Assembly: GCA_946902875.1 (NCBI GenBank)
Contig: OX336354.1
Location: 7,599,247 to 7,663,246 of the forward strand
Direction: 5' to 3'
Length of the DNA: 64,000 nucleotides
Origin: Nematopogon swammerdamellus
Lineage: Eukaryota > Arthropoda > Insecta > Lepidoptera > Adelidae
In this document: piece by piece, positions 1 through 11,109 of the stretch
Numbering within the stretch: position 1 is the first letter of the stretch
Layout of the letters: the number at the start of each line of letters is the position of its first letter
Made by a program: the position numbers and the translations under genes
Notes under the pieces: model-generated
The model's database searches: none
Told to the model about the DNA's origin: nothing
The model's input: only the letters and a program-made list of their open reading frames with translations

Positions 1-118
1 CAGTGTAGCCGGCATGATCGAAGGGAAGCACTGACATGGCACCTAGTCCACCCGGTGTTATGGGCTGACATCACGGATGTTGTAGGTGCCCAGCCAACTG
101 TGTCAGTTTCCATAAAAT
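1..118 (+). mobile_element. SINE-A, 3' part
   Basis: The final ~115 bases of the SINE-A family (GGCACCTAG..CCGGTGTTATGGGCTGACATC..GTGTCAGTTTCCATAAAA). It continues beyond the window edge or is 5' truncated. It carries a small deletion where the usual GTGATGTAG should be. Confidence 0.85.
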
Positions 119-869
119 ACATATACGTGTCGCTGCACACCATGTCACATAACACACTATTACAGTTTTTTTATCTCATCTTTGCGTATTCGCGCTATAT
201 CTGTTATGTGCGTTCGCGGTATACTATGTTTGCGTCGTACCAAACTTGGAATCGAGCTACACGAATGGGATTAAAGAGCAAACTCTGTATGTGTGTGTTT
301 TTACGAGATATTCGGCAATCGAATTGGCGATAAAATAGGAGTATGTGAGTAACACAGTTCAAGCACAGTACATATCTATGCTAAAGCAGTACGGCAACTA
401 GCCCTGTTTGTTGAGATAAATACCTACGCTCCAATGGAGCGTTAGGGTTGTCTCTTAATTTTTGTAAAAATGAAAAAGTTTTTTGTTTAGTTAGCGCTGT
501 AGCTCAGCTATTTTAGGCCTTTTTTGAAATAACTAGATACCTAATCTGAATTGGAGCAATAGGGCTGTCACTCTTAATTTTTGTAAAATTAAAAAGGTAT
601 TTTCTAATTATTTATGAAAACGTTTATTTGGGTTCTATAATGATCAAATAATGAAATGAATTAACTAGTTAACGAATAAAATTGGGTAATAAAAAAAATC
701 TACATTTTAAGAAGTCTTTATTCTTCGTTGTATGTATTGTAAATTACTCACTGAAAAATACCTTCGCCTGCTACGGCACGTTCGGAAAGCTTTATTATTT
801 ATAGTGTAAAAAATTATCATTCTAATGAATAGCTATTTTAAATAAACTATCGGGAAACATGGACAAGGC
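119..869. other. Unassigned AT-rich sequence
   Basis: No gene recognised. It contains an imperfect direct duplication (417-486 and 532-603, both holding a TTAATTTTTGTAAAA core). It may be the outer, non-coding end of the neighbouring P-like element, but no terminal inverted repeat was identified. Confidence 0.4.
417..604 (+). repeat. Imperfect tandem duplication, period ~115 bp
   Basis: Two ~70-bp stretches share AGATACCTA/AAATACCTA, TCCAATGGAGC/TTGGAGCAA, a GGGYTGTC core and CTTAATTTTTGTAAAA. They are diverged by several substitutions and small gaps. Confidence 0.5.
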
Positions 870-3221
870 ACTATAAAACTGATTTTCTCTATTTCTTTGT
901 AAATTAATACAGCTACTTTACAATTTATGTGTTCTCTTTGAAAACAACAGCGAAAAATTTCGTCTATTTTCTCGACATATTGGACAAAATCATCCGGTGG
1001 CACAACTAGTAAACTTCGGTTAGTAGGTATCTTTGCTGCATTTTCTGTATCTCATGTAGTGACTTTCTGAACTAAAGTTATGGACGGTTGGATTTGGTTT
1101 GATATATGATTTCAGAATTTAACAATCGTTATGGCGTTCGGCACATTTCTTTAGGAGCCAAAAACATAAAAAAGTGAGTTTTTTTCGGGAATCTCCAGTT
1201 GGTTATATTCTGCGCTTATAATTTCAACGTTGCTATATGGTTCTTCATCGTTTGTACAGGGAATTTCTTTATCCTCATTTCTTATTGCTTCGTCATTTAG
1301 TTGACTTAACACGCTGGTCTGAATGAGAAGTTTTCCCAAATCGTCTTCACAATTACCTGCTTTTGGAGGTTTTATGATATTGGAAAAAAATGTTCTTTGA
1401 AAAGCTGATATAAACTGTCTGCTTGTGGGTTCTGTAGCCAGACCATTTTTGGTTCGAATTTGTCAAAAATAAAATCTCAAGCACATCCTGATTGAGCCTC
1501 TTTGTAAGTAAAAATGTGCATCCTTCTGACTTCAAAAAGTAGCAAAATAGAGGTAATTGTTATTTGAAAGCCAGGTATAAACTTAACATTTGACGTAACG
1601 TCTTTTCCATTTTTCGGGTTGATTAATTTCAGATGTTGAAATTTTTTTTACATTTCATTGAAAAAAGATATTTGCGATTCTTTTCCACAAAATGCTCTTC
1701 TGTATTCGTAATTATCTCTTATATTTTATGAGTTTAATGCATCGAATAAATTGTTCATAATTTTTAAGATTTTTTTTTTTTTTTTATGGAAACTGACACG
1801 GTTGGCTACATCACCTACAACATCCGTGATGTCAGCCCATAACACCGGGTGAACTTGGTGCCACGTCAGTTCTGCAGTGTCCCTCCCGGATTCTTGAATG
1901 ATATTAAAGTCTACGTAAGTTTATATACCAGCGGCAACAGAATTACTTAAAAGTTGTGTAGCATAGCGAACTTTCATTTTTGCAAAATTTGTCGGATGAA
2001 TGTGACTGTCCGTCAATTTGTGTGCAAGTTTAAAGCTATTTTTTTATCATTCTCGTAAAATGTAACGATGTGCTCATAATTAGCTACACGATCCTGGAAA
2101 TGAAAGTAGTAAGAAATCAAATGGTTGCGAACCAGTTTTATGAGATGGGGTGCATCAAAAATATAGTAGATTTTTTTGTCATTAACAAAGAAATACGGCC
2201 GTTCTAGGGTAACAGATCTCTTTTTTACTGCGTTAAATAGATCAGATCCCATGTCGGAGACAAATATTCTAAAGTTAAGTCCTATCTCAAATAGCTTGTC
2301 TAAAAGTTTGGCAATCCATTTAGCAATTTCGTCGTAGTTTCTACATTCGGAGAGCAATGCAAATCCAACAGGTTGCTTCCAGTTAATAAATATTCAACGA
2401 ACCAACACAATCAAAGCATTTTTTGCAGCTTGTACTCTTTCGATCTCATGAAAGCCAATAATTTTATCTTGCTTTAAGTTATAAAACAAATTAGCCTTTA
2501 AACTCATGGCGTCAATGACAACTGAGCAGTTCTTTTCCATATTAGTCATGATATCAACTTTAGTTTTAGAATTGACATAAACCGGTCATTTATTTTAGAT
2601 GTTACTGGTATTCCATGTTTATTTAATGCTCTTGGACTTGGAAGACATATAGCACTTTGTAGTACACGGTAAGCTTGTGGACTTGTGTAATACAAATTCA
2701 TGCAAAACATTTTGTAGCTTTGGGTATTATATCTATTTCCGGTATAATAAAATTTTAAATGCGTTTGTGCTTTTACCAACACAGCTAGCTCTTTTGTCAG
2801 AAATGTGTCACACAATTTGTGGAAATTATCTCTTTGACATTTTCCCGCTTTATTGTCAATTTCGAATAACTTAATTTTTTTTCTAGCTTCTAAAAGATCG
2901 GGTGTTAGTTTTCATTTCCGTGGTCAGTCCGATGAAAAAGATCTGGGAGTTTGAGCACTGACAATCGCTAAAACTGTTTTATTTTTTTCTGTCTGTGTAC
3001 ATTTTTCAACCAACGTCGGAGCTTCGGTTGGCCCTTTGTACATGTTTTTTTTTTGGAAATTTGGGAGATGGAGAGAGGGCAATGAACTAGTTTTAAGCTT
3101 TTTGCGATGCGTTCCCACTAAAATATCGACAGCGTCAAAATGTTCTTCACAAACGGTATAGTTTTGTGGCGGCTTGTTCATCAAATCTTCTCGAGATATT
3201 AAGCGAAGCCATTTGGAACGT
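870..3221 (-). pseudogene. P-element-like (THAP) transposase fossil
   Basis: Reading the minus strand from 3221 down, the pieces of a P-element/THAP9-type transposase appear in the family order. First comes the second half of a THAP zinc finger (SKWLRLISREDL, then VCEEHFDAVDI with the closing Cys and His, 3221-2924). Next is LYYTSPQAYRVLQS (~2815-2600). The RNase H-like core follows, with VVIDAMSLKANLFY (~2500) and FRIFVSDMGSD / IYYIFDAPHLIKLVRNHL (2357-2013); their aspartates match the first two catalytic positions of the family. Then KMKVRYATQLLSNSVAAGI (~1990-1925) and FLLTKRLNQDVLE (~1500-1450). A weaker C-terminal stretch runs to ~870. Frames shift several times (for example near 2580) and in-frame stops occur (TGA after ALIVLVR), so it is dead. 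A SINE-A insertion at 1770-1870 splits it. The 3221 edge has a good intron acceptor (TTTTGTTATCTTTTCAG), so the first THAP exon probably lay upstream and is not seen. Family assignment is strong; exact limits are not. Confidence 0.88.
1770..1870 (-). mobile_element. SINE-A 3' fragment inside the P-like fossil
   Basis: A poly-T run followed by ATGGAAACTGACACGG, the reverse complement of the SINE-A 3' end. Transposase-like translation is present on both sides, so the SINE landed in an already resident P-like element. Confidence 0.88.
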
Positions 3222-3339
3222 CTGAAAAGATAACAAAATATTCTTAAACTGTCATTTTAATAAGAGCAGATGTAAAAATGTACAAGCATTGAAAGTTTTC
3301 ATAAAAAAATCTCGTATTAAGTTGTTATTAATTTCAAGA

Positions 3340-3445
3340 TTGTGGATGATGGATGAGAAGAGCGGAAGACCGCGTGTGGTGGCGTGCCTTGGGAGAGGGC
3401 TATGTCCAGCAGTGGACCGATACAGGCTGATGATGATGATGATGA
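3340..3445 (+). mobile_element. RTE-type LINE, extreme C-terminus and (TGA)n tail
   Basis: Frame 3365-3430 reads EDRVWWRALGEGYVQQWTDTG and a stop, the usual end of RTE-clade reverse transcriptases (GEAYVQQW). It runs straight into (TGATGA)n, the short-tandem-repeat tail typical of RTE. Only this 3' end is present (5' truncated). The longer open frame across it is a different, non-coding frame. Confidence 0.82.
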
Positions 3446-3464
3446 ATTTCAAGATTAATAGGAG

Positions 3465-3665
3465 ACCACACAGACTCTCAGGTATCGATTTTGAAAGCAA
3501 TTGGTCGAATAACTAAAGAGTCAAAGATGGCAGCTACCTTTTCTCATTCTGTTAACGGATTCGTTGTCAGAAACCACACAGATCCCCAGATATCGAATTT
3601 GAAAGCAATCGGGCGAATAAATAAAAAGTTTAAAATGGCGGCTACTTGTTTCAACTCAGGAGGCA
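3465..3665 (+). repeat. Two-unit tandem repeat, period 108 bp
   Basis: ACCACACAGA..TATCGA.TTTGAAAGCAAT.GG.CGAATAA..AAAATGGC.GCTAC occurs at 3465 and again at 3573 with about 80% identity. Origin unknown. Confidence 0.65.
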
Positions 3666-3716
3666 GATATTTTTGACAAGTTTCGTAACATAATAAACAA
3701 AAATGTTATGTTATTA

Positions 3717-4201
3717 CAAAGATATATTACGTACTAGATCAATCACTCGGCTAGCTCACATGTTCCACCTAGTGCGGTTCACGATCATCATGTCTCTTAG
3801 TCGAGCGCGAGAGGCCGCAGCGCGCAGTCGTCGCCTGCCTGCTGCGATCGCGCCTCGCCTACTTTAAACTAATACATTTACACATCTTCGTCGATGCGAA
3901 GGTGCGATGGCGAATCTGGAGATGAAGTGTTAGAATGAAAAGACAATATGCACACCGACGCGCGAGTGCGATCGTTCTCCTTACCCCTTGCCTCTCTCCC
4001 GCACGCTTCCCGCCCCGCGTGAGCTCCCCACACCGGCCGCCAGACCGTCTCCCACACGCTTCCCGCCCCGCGCGCGCTCCCCTCTGCCGCTCAACGCTGC
4101 GCTCCGCCTCCCCGCTACCTTACCCCAAACCTCAGCCGCTCGAACACCGCTTCTCTGTATATTTCTTCGGAGCGAGAACTCTATATAATATTTCCTCAAA
4201 G
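3717..4201 (+). mobile_element. 485-bp non-autonomous DNA element with 8-bp TSD, copy 1
   Basis: Starts CAAAGATATATTA and ends TATTTCCTCAAAG. It is flanked by the direct repeat TGTTATTA (3709-3716 and 4202-4209). A second copy at 22292-22784 has its own, different 8-bp duplication, so both ends are fixed independently. The inside is CpG-rich, holds an internal direct repeat (CGCACGCTTCCCGCCCCGCG-type, twice) and a TATA-like CTCTATATAATA near the right end. An 8-bp TSD and C..G outer bases fit hAT-like or P-like transposition, but the terminal inverted repeats are poor (CAAAG versus CTTTG). ORFs on both strands across it are composition artefacts. Confidence 0.8.
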
Positions 4202-4288
4202 TGTTATTAGTACATTATTGATGCAAGTTCAATAACGATGAAAGTTACGTAGTACCTATCATTTCTTATTATTTTTCAGCATTAAAAG

Positions 4289-4866
4289 AACGCTTCTTCA
4301 TTGGCCGGTCCGACACCGGCATTGTTCAACGACACGACACCAACAGAGACTTTCTTCATTGAACGACACCGACCCGACCCGGCGGCGCATAATTAATATT
4401 AGGTGGCAGCGTATAACAAATTGTATTTGATGTATCTATCTTCTAAAAATCCACAGACTTCGCTCCAACATTTTTCCCTCAAAATCTTATTTTTACTCTC
4501 TTCTTTTGTTTTATTCCAAAGGCAGGGTTTTGACTCCACTATTTCTATTAAAGTTACGTCATATTTATTCGTACGCACCGCAAAATTGGTGAGAGTTGGC
4601 ACTGGTCGGTCATGCCCACAGAACTATAACCATGTTATTGGTCTGTGGTCACTCGCACGCACAGATGGAAGCTCGTACGCAACACATACGTAAAATTGCC
4701 GCAACGGCTTCATGGGGAGACTTGCTATCGACGACATGTCTGCACCGGCAGCGACATATCGGGCCGGCCAGTGAGACAGCGTGCCGTACAATTTCATAGA
4801 ATTATAAGTCCACTAATGTCGGTGTCGGTGTCGTGCCGGTGCCGGGCCAGCCAATGAAGAATCTCC
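4289..4866. mobile_element. Element with ~30-bp inverted ends and subterminal motifs
   Basis: TTCTTCATTGGCCGGTCCGACACCGGCA at the left is matched by the inverted TGCCGGTGCCGGGCCAGCCAATGAAGAA at the right. Two further degenerate copies of the same motif lie inside (near 4352 and, inverted, near 4745-4780). Repeated subterminal motifs are common in DNA transposons. No target duplication was found and no transposase is encoded. Confidence 0.55.
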
Positions 4867-4913
4867 CAAAGCGCGCGCTAAAACCACAAATACCTATCAC
4901 TAATCCAATACTT

Positions 4914-4999
4914 ATCGGTGTTATGGGCTGACATATCGGATGTTGGAGATGATGTAGCCTCTAACGCCGAGTCGAGTGTAAATGTATCAGTTTCCATAA
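4914..4999 (+). mobile_element. SINE-A 3' fragment
   Basis: TCGGTGTTATGGGCTGACAT..CAGTTTCCATAAAAAAAA, with an internal insertion replacing part of the usual GTAGCCAACCGTG segment. 5' truncated. Confidence 0.75.
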
Positions 5000-7042
5000 A
5001 AAAAAAGACAAAACCACCAAACGTTTTATTTAAAAAAAAAAACATTTTATTTAATAATAATAAATCATTCTTACCTTTCAACATGAGCAGGGAGTTTAAA
5101 ATATGAAAGCTCCGGGTTTGAAGAAGCCGAGTTCAAGCACCCGCTATCACACAGCGTGCGTCTGTGTGAGTGCGTCGTTTCGAACGTTTGTACGTAGCTC
5201 CTTACTGCTTTAGCTTAAATATCTACTGTGGTTCAAGGGAAATATTGAAAAGTTTGTGACTGAGCGGAAAAGACGTCGCTTCCGTTGCGAGATGTTTGTT
5301 TGGTCTTTTTCTTTAGTGTAAGTATGTAAGTAACGTTAAGACTGCCAATGAAGTTCTTCAATGCTGATTCTTCATCACATGCGATACTTCTTAGAACAGC
5401 GATCTATGCGATATTCCAACCGCTCGGCGCTGGCTATTTAAGTATTCTTCTAATATTTCTGAGATACTTAAAAAGCGAAGTTTCTACGAGCAACCAGCGG
5501 CCGTGTCAAGTACGTCAATATAGGATACTCGAGAACCACTTTATCGATTTACATACGGTTTTCACTGTTACATTCTGTCACTTCTCAAGATGGCTTTAGG
5601 CTATAAATCCTATCACTACATCACCGGCGGCCTGAGCTGTGAGCAAAAAGTCACGCGAAGCGAAGCGGGCAAACGCTAGTTTTAAATATACCTGTTTAAA
5701 AATAATCTTGTGCTGCAAAATGTGGCACGTTATCTCTTAAATAATCATACTAAATTTCCTTATCCCGCTGCTGCCCTCTTCGTGGACTCTTCGCCCTTAC
5801 AAGTCGGTCGCCATATAAAGTAAACATGCCCACATAGAACCTTATCACATGCGTGCTTGCTTGTCGTGTGCAGTGCTTTAGAGGGTTAAGGAGCGACCTA
5901 ATAACACTGGCATGGTTCTATATATGTATCCCATTTTAGATGCCGACCGTACCTTATCACTTGAGCCGAGAAAGAGGGAAAATGATACGGATCGGGCGAA
6001 GTGGATGCCTTATAAACGGTCTGGGCTTTTCGAAACGAATTTGTTTAGGAAGGTGACATAAAAGGTTGGGACGGCTCTATATTACACGTTGACGTGTATT
6101 TTATGTCGTTTTAAAATAATTCTATTAAAAAAATATAAGAGTCCCGGCATGGATTAATTTTGTTTTTTGAGACTTATACTTGAAGTCTGTCGCACCTTAA
6201 AAGGGGATAAATATATTATATGTCGGAACAATATTATATTTATCCTCAGTCTCTTTCCTAAAACATTCTCTTAGGTTATAAAGTTTCATCAAAAGTACTC
6301 AAAAGTTGGTAACTCGAAATGGTTATACTATCTCATTTCGCCAACTTCCAGCTCCCGTCGCGAGTCTCACTTTACCCACGCGCTACTTCAAAAACTTATT
6401 TAGAAAATAGCGTTTGAAGATAATTCTCCAACTTATCTCATGAATAGATCAAACTTTCAAAGTATTACTTACCTGCTGAGGTTTTTTCTCGAAACGGATA
6501 CTTTAAACTATCCTGAAAATATGGTGACGAGATTTTTTTAATAGAACTGTTTTTGCCACGGTACTACGCCCGTAGAGCTATTGCCAAACAACGTGTTGCC
6601 AAACGTTTGGCCCACCTTAATAAAAAGTCTGTCGCGAGACATAAAGTATCACTATAACCACGGTAATTTAAGAACTTTACATTTTGGGAATAGGCCGTTC
6701 TATTTCGTATGTGAATAAAAGAAAAACAATGGTAGATACAGCTGTAAAACAACAAAGAAATCATTGTAACTTTTTTGGGACCTACCCTCAAAATTACAGA
6801 GAGATCTTAGCACCCCGGCCCAGTACACTTTGCAGACTAATTTTGTTGTTGTAAAGTTATGGCTGAGAAGGCGATTATTCTGAGCATTATCAGAGTTGTC
6901 AGTTGTCAAACAATAAAGTTTATATAGAATTATTACTTTAATTTATTCTTATGCTAAACTCACAGGTCGAAAGCTAGACAAAGATCCCTCCTTTCCCATC
7001 AATCATCCATAATTCGCTGTTGCTGTCATTGTCGTCATTTGT
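5000..7042. other. No gene recognised; traces of dispersed repeats
   Basis: Only two traces can be named. CGCGAAGCGAAGCGGGCAAACGCTAGT near 5652-5678 resembles the Helitron-like terminal motif seen at 13040-13072. CGTGCTTGCTTGTCG near 5854 is shared with the segment near 13290. The open frames at 6564-6909 show no family motif. Confidence 0.4.
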
Positions 7043-7893
7043 CTAAAGTTCCTTTGTTGGTTTCTTCTGCTCCTGCGCTCCCACGACTTGTTCTTCATTT
7101 TTTGCCACAGCTGCCCGTACTTTTGGTACTGCGGCTACCCTTTATTCCTCTGTCAGCTTTTTGTGCACCACTTCTGCACGCCCTGCTCGTGCTGGCACCG
7201 CCCCGCCTTCTTCCGACTCGCGAGCTGCCAGTGCCGGCCAAGGTGGTGAAGGGTTTATCTGTTCTTGTATATTTGCTTTTAGAAGTAGTTGCGTTCGTGG
7301 TTCAGCAACTCCTAGGAATGTCCGTGTTAAGTTTTCCCCATTGTCGAACCTTTTCTCTCTTGCTGCTACGGTTGGGGTGTTTATCTCCGCGCTGAACCAT
7401 CATCAAGGGATATAGTGAATTTACTTTGTAATCTACTGGTATATTAATGAATGCAGTAACTGTCCTTTTATCTTCCAGCACAACTGTCGCGAAATAACCA
7501 GTCCGTCCAAAGAATGAGACATTGAATTTTTATTTCTCGAACGAATCTTGAGGTATTGTGTGTGACACACAATATATGTCAAACCCTGTTCTAAGGCAAT
7601 GTTCTAGCAGAATCACGAACAAAGGGTCGATGTCTGAGAAAGTGCTTTCAACTTTTTTACGGTCTGCGCTTATTATTCAGGCCCCTGGACCTTTTGTTAT
7701 TGGTCGCTCGAGGATATAAATTGTTTTGTCATTTCGCTAATTAATTACAGCTTTCTTACGTTTGTTATAAGGTTGAACGTCGTCTGGCTAAGCTTCATTG
7801 GTTATGACAGCTAATTCGTTCGTTGTATTTTCTTTGAACAGACTGTGCCCGCTTTGTGGGATGTTTTTGCGCTTTGCGTAAAATTTATGAAGG
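7043..7893 (-). pseudogene. Unidentified decayed coding sequence (~280 codons)
   Basis: Reading through stops on the minus strand gives one continuous protein-like frame from 7893 to ~7390: ..SGHSLFKENTTNELAVITNE*, then ILERPITKGPGA*, ADRKKVESTFSDIDPLF, and FFGRTGYFATVVLEDKRTV. The frame shifts near 7345-7390. It continues as NLTRTFLGVAEPRTQLLLK and an acidic, Ala/Glu/Lys-rich tail to ~7043. Four stops of all three types (TAG, TAG, TGA, TAA) interrupt the first part and one or two the second. Composition, phase continuity over 500 nt and the hydrophobic/charged pattern argue for a former gene. I do not recognise the family; candidates are an obscure transposon protein or an integrated viral gene. 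No flanking repeats define an element. Confidence 0.5.
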
Positions 7894-8082
7894 TATTATA
7901 TTTATGGAAATTTATTTAGATAAATAAGGTTGCTTTATACTTTACTATTTTATAGATCTCGAACCAAGTCTTACTTGTTAGGACTGGACATGATTTGTCG
8001 AAACAAGTAGTCAACCTTCGTTAGAAGTTAGCAGCCTAAGAAGAAAAAGTACATACATACCACACGCACGCACACATACATT

Positions 8083-8200
8083 CCGACAATCGGAATAAGG
8101 AGAGTAGTGGGTGTTAAGTTACAGCACAACACCGACAACCACATTTAGCAAAGTATTTGGACAAGATAGCTATCAAGCAGCAGAAGAAGAAGTATATCTG
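8083..8200 (-). mobile_element. Repeat B, 3' part
   Basis: CCGACAATCGGAATAAG..ACAGCACAACACCGACAACCAC is a diverged copy of repeat B in reverse orientation. It is preceded by a CATACATAC tail, the reverse of the (TATG)n end of the family. Confidence 0.65.
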
Positions 8201-8497
8201 TATTAACAATATTTATCACATGGGAAATATTTGTAGTTTAAGATATTTCAGGTTCTCATCATCTCTGTTTGTACACATATATGAGTGATATACGGAAGCG
8301 CATTCTACGACGCAGTTCCACTGAGGCCCGAAAATACGTCACCGAAATCAATTAGTATTCAATTAGTAGCCGCGGCACCGAACACGGAAGCGGTACGTGA
8401 ATGAATACCATCGAATACTGCGGCGTTCACCACATGAGTATGTCTTACAGGAAGAAATTTTTAAAAAGATTCACATTCACAAAAAGTAATTAAACAA

Positions 8498-8801
8498 ACA
8501 ATAAGCAGAGTAATCGGTGTTGTGCTACAGGAACTCGGATGAATTACAGCACATCACCGACCACCAAGTTAAGGAACATATTAGGACAAGACAAATTATC
8601 AGGCAGAAAGAAGACAGGAACACATTTAACTAAACTTCTACATTACTGTGGAAGGACCGTGCCAAGGTGAGAGGTAGCTAGTTTGACGCCTTTTAGCGCG
8701 GCATGTTGTCCTTATCCCTTAGCTTTTTACAACATGCACAGGGAGACATGCAGCGTGCTGCGGGCCCATTCTTTGCAAGTACCGGGCCATACACGTTACA
8801 G
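8498..8801 (-). mobile_element. Repeat B, near full length, diverged
   Basis: Runs from TAAGCAGAGTAATCGGTGTTGTGCT through CCGTGCCAAGGTGAGAGG and CCTTATCCCTTAG to GTACCGGGCCATACACG, the whole ~300-bp repeat B in reverse with several small changes. Confidence 0.75.
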
Positions 8802-8854
8802 ACATACATACACAATACAATGCACACCACACGCCGCCGTATTCCGACAGCCTA

Positions 8855-8950
8855 TATCGAAATGCTACTTCAATACGTCCCCGCGGCTGGGACGAACTGA
8901 GTTAGGTTAGGTTACGTTAGGGACGTATTGAAGTAGAATTTCGATATACG
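8855..8950. repeat. Short inverted repeat within repeat-B flank
   Basis: ATATCGAAATGCTACTTCAATACGTCCC (8855-8882) is mirrored by GGGACGTATTGAAGTAGAATTTCGATAT (8919-8946). The spacer holds a short GTTAGGTTAGGTTACGTTAGG run. Confidence 0.7.
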
Positions 8951-8951
8951 C

Positions 8952-9103
8952 ATCCCGAGAATCGGGGTAAGCAGAGTAATCGGTGTTGTGCTGCAAGTAC
9001 TCTGGCAAATTACAGCATAACAGATATCAGGCAGCAAGTAAGGCACGAAGGCCCACCTGCTGCATGACTAGGTGGAAAGACCGCGCCAAGGTGAGAGGTT
9101 TAT
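8952..9103 (-). mobile_element. Repeat B fragment
   Basis: CCCGAGAATCGGGGTAAGCAGAGTAATCGG..CCGCGCCAAGGTGAGAGG, the 3' half of repeat B in reverse, with a ~30-bp internal deletion. Confidence 0.75.
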
Positions 9104-9444
9104 TCGGAAAGATATGTTAAACATACATACAGACACTGTATTCAGACTACCTGTACAAATAAACTACGTTCCTACTACGCCCCAGTAAATTCAAAGTAAA
9201 TATGAGCGAGTTCCCAACAAACTCACGCAACACTCGTCGCTGAAAACAAAAGTTCTGATTGCACGCTCTCCAGTTTCTCTAGTTCGTACGCAGATAAGGG
9301 TATTGGCTGGGTGATTTATGATGAGTATCATTAGCATTAGAAAGGGATGGCATGCCATGCCATAAAATGTGCGGGATTTACAGGTTTATCCCTTTCGAAT
9401 GTAAATGTATTTTAAACAAAAAAATAATAATTGTGAAAAAAAAA

Positions 9445-9968
9445 CACAGATTTCGTGCCTTACACGACTATCGAGCACATTGAAAATGAATCTGCGGAAT
9501 TCGAAAAAAAAAGGTTAGTTGGGTTCTGATGATGGAGCCGGAAGGAAGCCATAGGAACTCCTATACTACACATGATAAGTCCACCATATTTGGGCTCGTT
9601 GGATATAGGAATATAGGAATATAGGATAGGTTAGAAGATATTCCTATATCCAACGAGCCCAAATATGGTGGACTTATCATGTGTAGTATAGGAGTTCCTA
9701 TGGCTTCCTTCCGGCTCGATCATCAGGACCCTGGAAATAACACATGACTAGAGTACTTGCGAAGACAAATCCAACGAGCCCAAACACGATGGGCTTATCA
9801 TGTGTAGTTTAGGAGTTCCTATGGCTTCCTTCCGGCTCCATCATCAGACCCCAACTAACCTTTTCCTTATCCCGACTTTCTCGTGTCGCTCAGCGACAAT
9901 ATTTTTTCGAGAATTCCGTAGATTCATTTCCAATGTGCTCGATAGTCGTATGAGGCACGAAATCTGTG
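9445..9968. mobile_element. 524-bp foldback element with nested inverted repeats
   Basis: Outer ends CACAGATTTCGTGCC and GGCACGAAATCTGTG are inverted and the similarity runs ~85 bp inward. Inside is a second, almost perfect ~88-bp inverted pair (9526-9614 and 9638-9727: GATGATGGAGCCGGAAGGAA / TTCCTTCCGGCTCGATCATC). A third, partial copy of that arm sits at 9773-9858 next to the right outer arm. No protein is encoded. This is a foldback/MITE-type structure; no target duplication was noticed. Confidence 0.75.
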
Positions 9969-10610
9969 AATTTATTTTTTTAAAAAGGTTGAGCTACAGG
10001 GCAAACCCTTAACCCGATCGTCTTTGTTTTAGGCTCAAATTGTAGCTGACTAAATTGTCCAGAGGAATTTTTCGCAAATTTTTTATATCATTCTTCGTTT
10101 CCAAAATATCGAGCGCCAAAATCAAAAATTCGGAAAAAATTGTTTTTTTTTTTCACTATTTCGGCCATAACCTTTTTGTTTTTTACTTTCTCGAATAATT
10201 CTTTTTGCACCTTACAGCTCTCATAAATACGCGTCTTTTGAGTCTTTTTTGAATATCATATTTCACAACTCTCCGAGATATAAGGGGATCGCACTTTTTC
10301 GTGAAATCGGTTCCTATACTGGAACGAACCAAAAGACATTTTTAATGTCAAAAAACTGAGTGCGGAGCGGCGTCGCATCTGCCTGCCTCATTGCGAAACA
10401 GGTATGACGTTATTCTATGAAAAAAAAGTTTGATCATTTAATCAGATGATAAATGTGTACATTCAAACCGGCTTAATACGATTTTCAAGGAGTTGAGCAC
10501 AAATAATGGTCTTAAGCGGAAAATCGGCTTAAGGCGGAAAGAGCAAAATTTCCAATTTGATGATTGATATTTAAAAATAGAGCCAGCCATTCAGACTTAA
10601 AAAATATATA
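9969..10610. other. No gene recognised
   Basis: AT-rich. AGGCTCAAATTGTAGCTGACT near 10032 recurs near 32590, so part of this stretch is a dispersed repeat. No motif identifies the family. Confidence 0.4.
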
Positions 10611-10690
10611 TTTTACATACATACATACATAGCATCACGCCTGTTTCCCGGTGGGGTAGCCAGAGACAACGGATCTCCACGTGCCACGAT
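10611..10690 (-). mobile_element. LINE G, C-terminal end and tail
   Basis: Reverse copy of the segment seen more fully at 54508-54680: (CATA)n tail, then AGCATCACGCCTGTTTCCCGGTGGGGTAG, encoding on the minus strand the end ..YPTGKQA-type C-terminus. 5' truncated. Confidence 0.6.
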
Positions 10691-11109
10691 CCTGACACAC
10701 CTGTGCTAAATATTTTATATAATTTTTTAGTTATGTACAGTATGATTACTGAATAAATAAAATAAAAAATTTTAAATTCGTATAACGTTAGTCTGTCACA
10801 TACTTACTCGTAAAATGGCGATTTGAAAATAATCTAAACTTGATAATGGTTAAGGATAATGGAGCGAGGGCTAATATTTCAGCAAACAAAATCTCAGCAG
10901 TGGGCTAAGAGGATCATCTGCCGCCCGGAGGATAGCGGAGGTGTTACAAACAACTCTATAGACTGCGAGCTGGCGCCATTTTTTTTACAACATTGAGTAA
11001 ATTCTTTATTGAAGTTAATTTAATGTGTACACAAATACGAAAAGAACAATGTAATGAAGAAACGGACATGTGATCAAAAAGAGTAAAGTGCGTAGTACCC
11101 GTAACCGAC

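Noticed and set aside
3935..4210. Overlapping 66-91-codon ORFs on both strands, repeated at 22531-22782
   Set aside because: They lie in both copies of a CpG-rich non-autonomous transposon; antiparallel open frames reflect composition.
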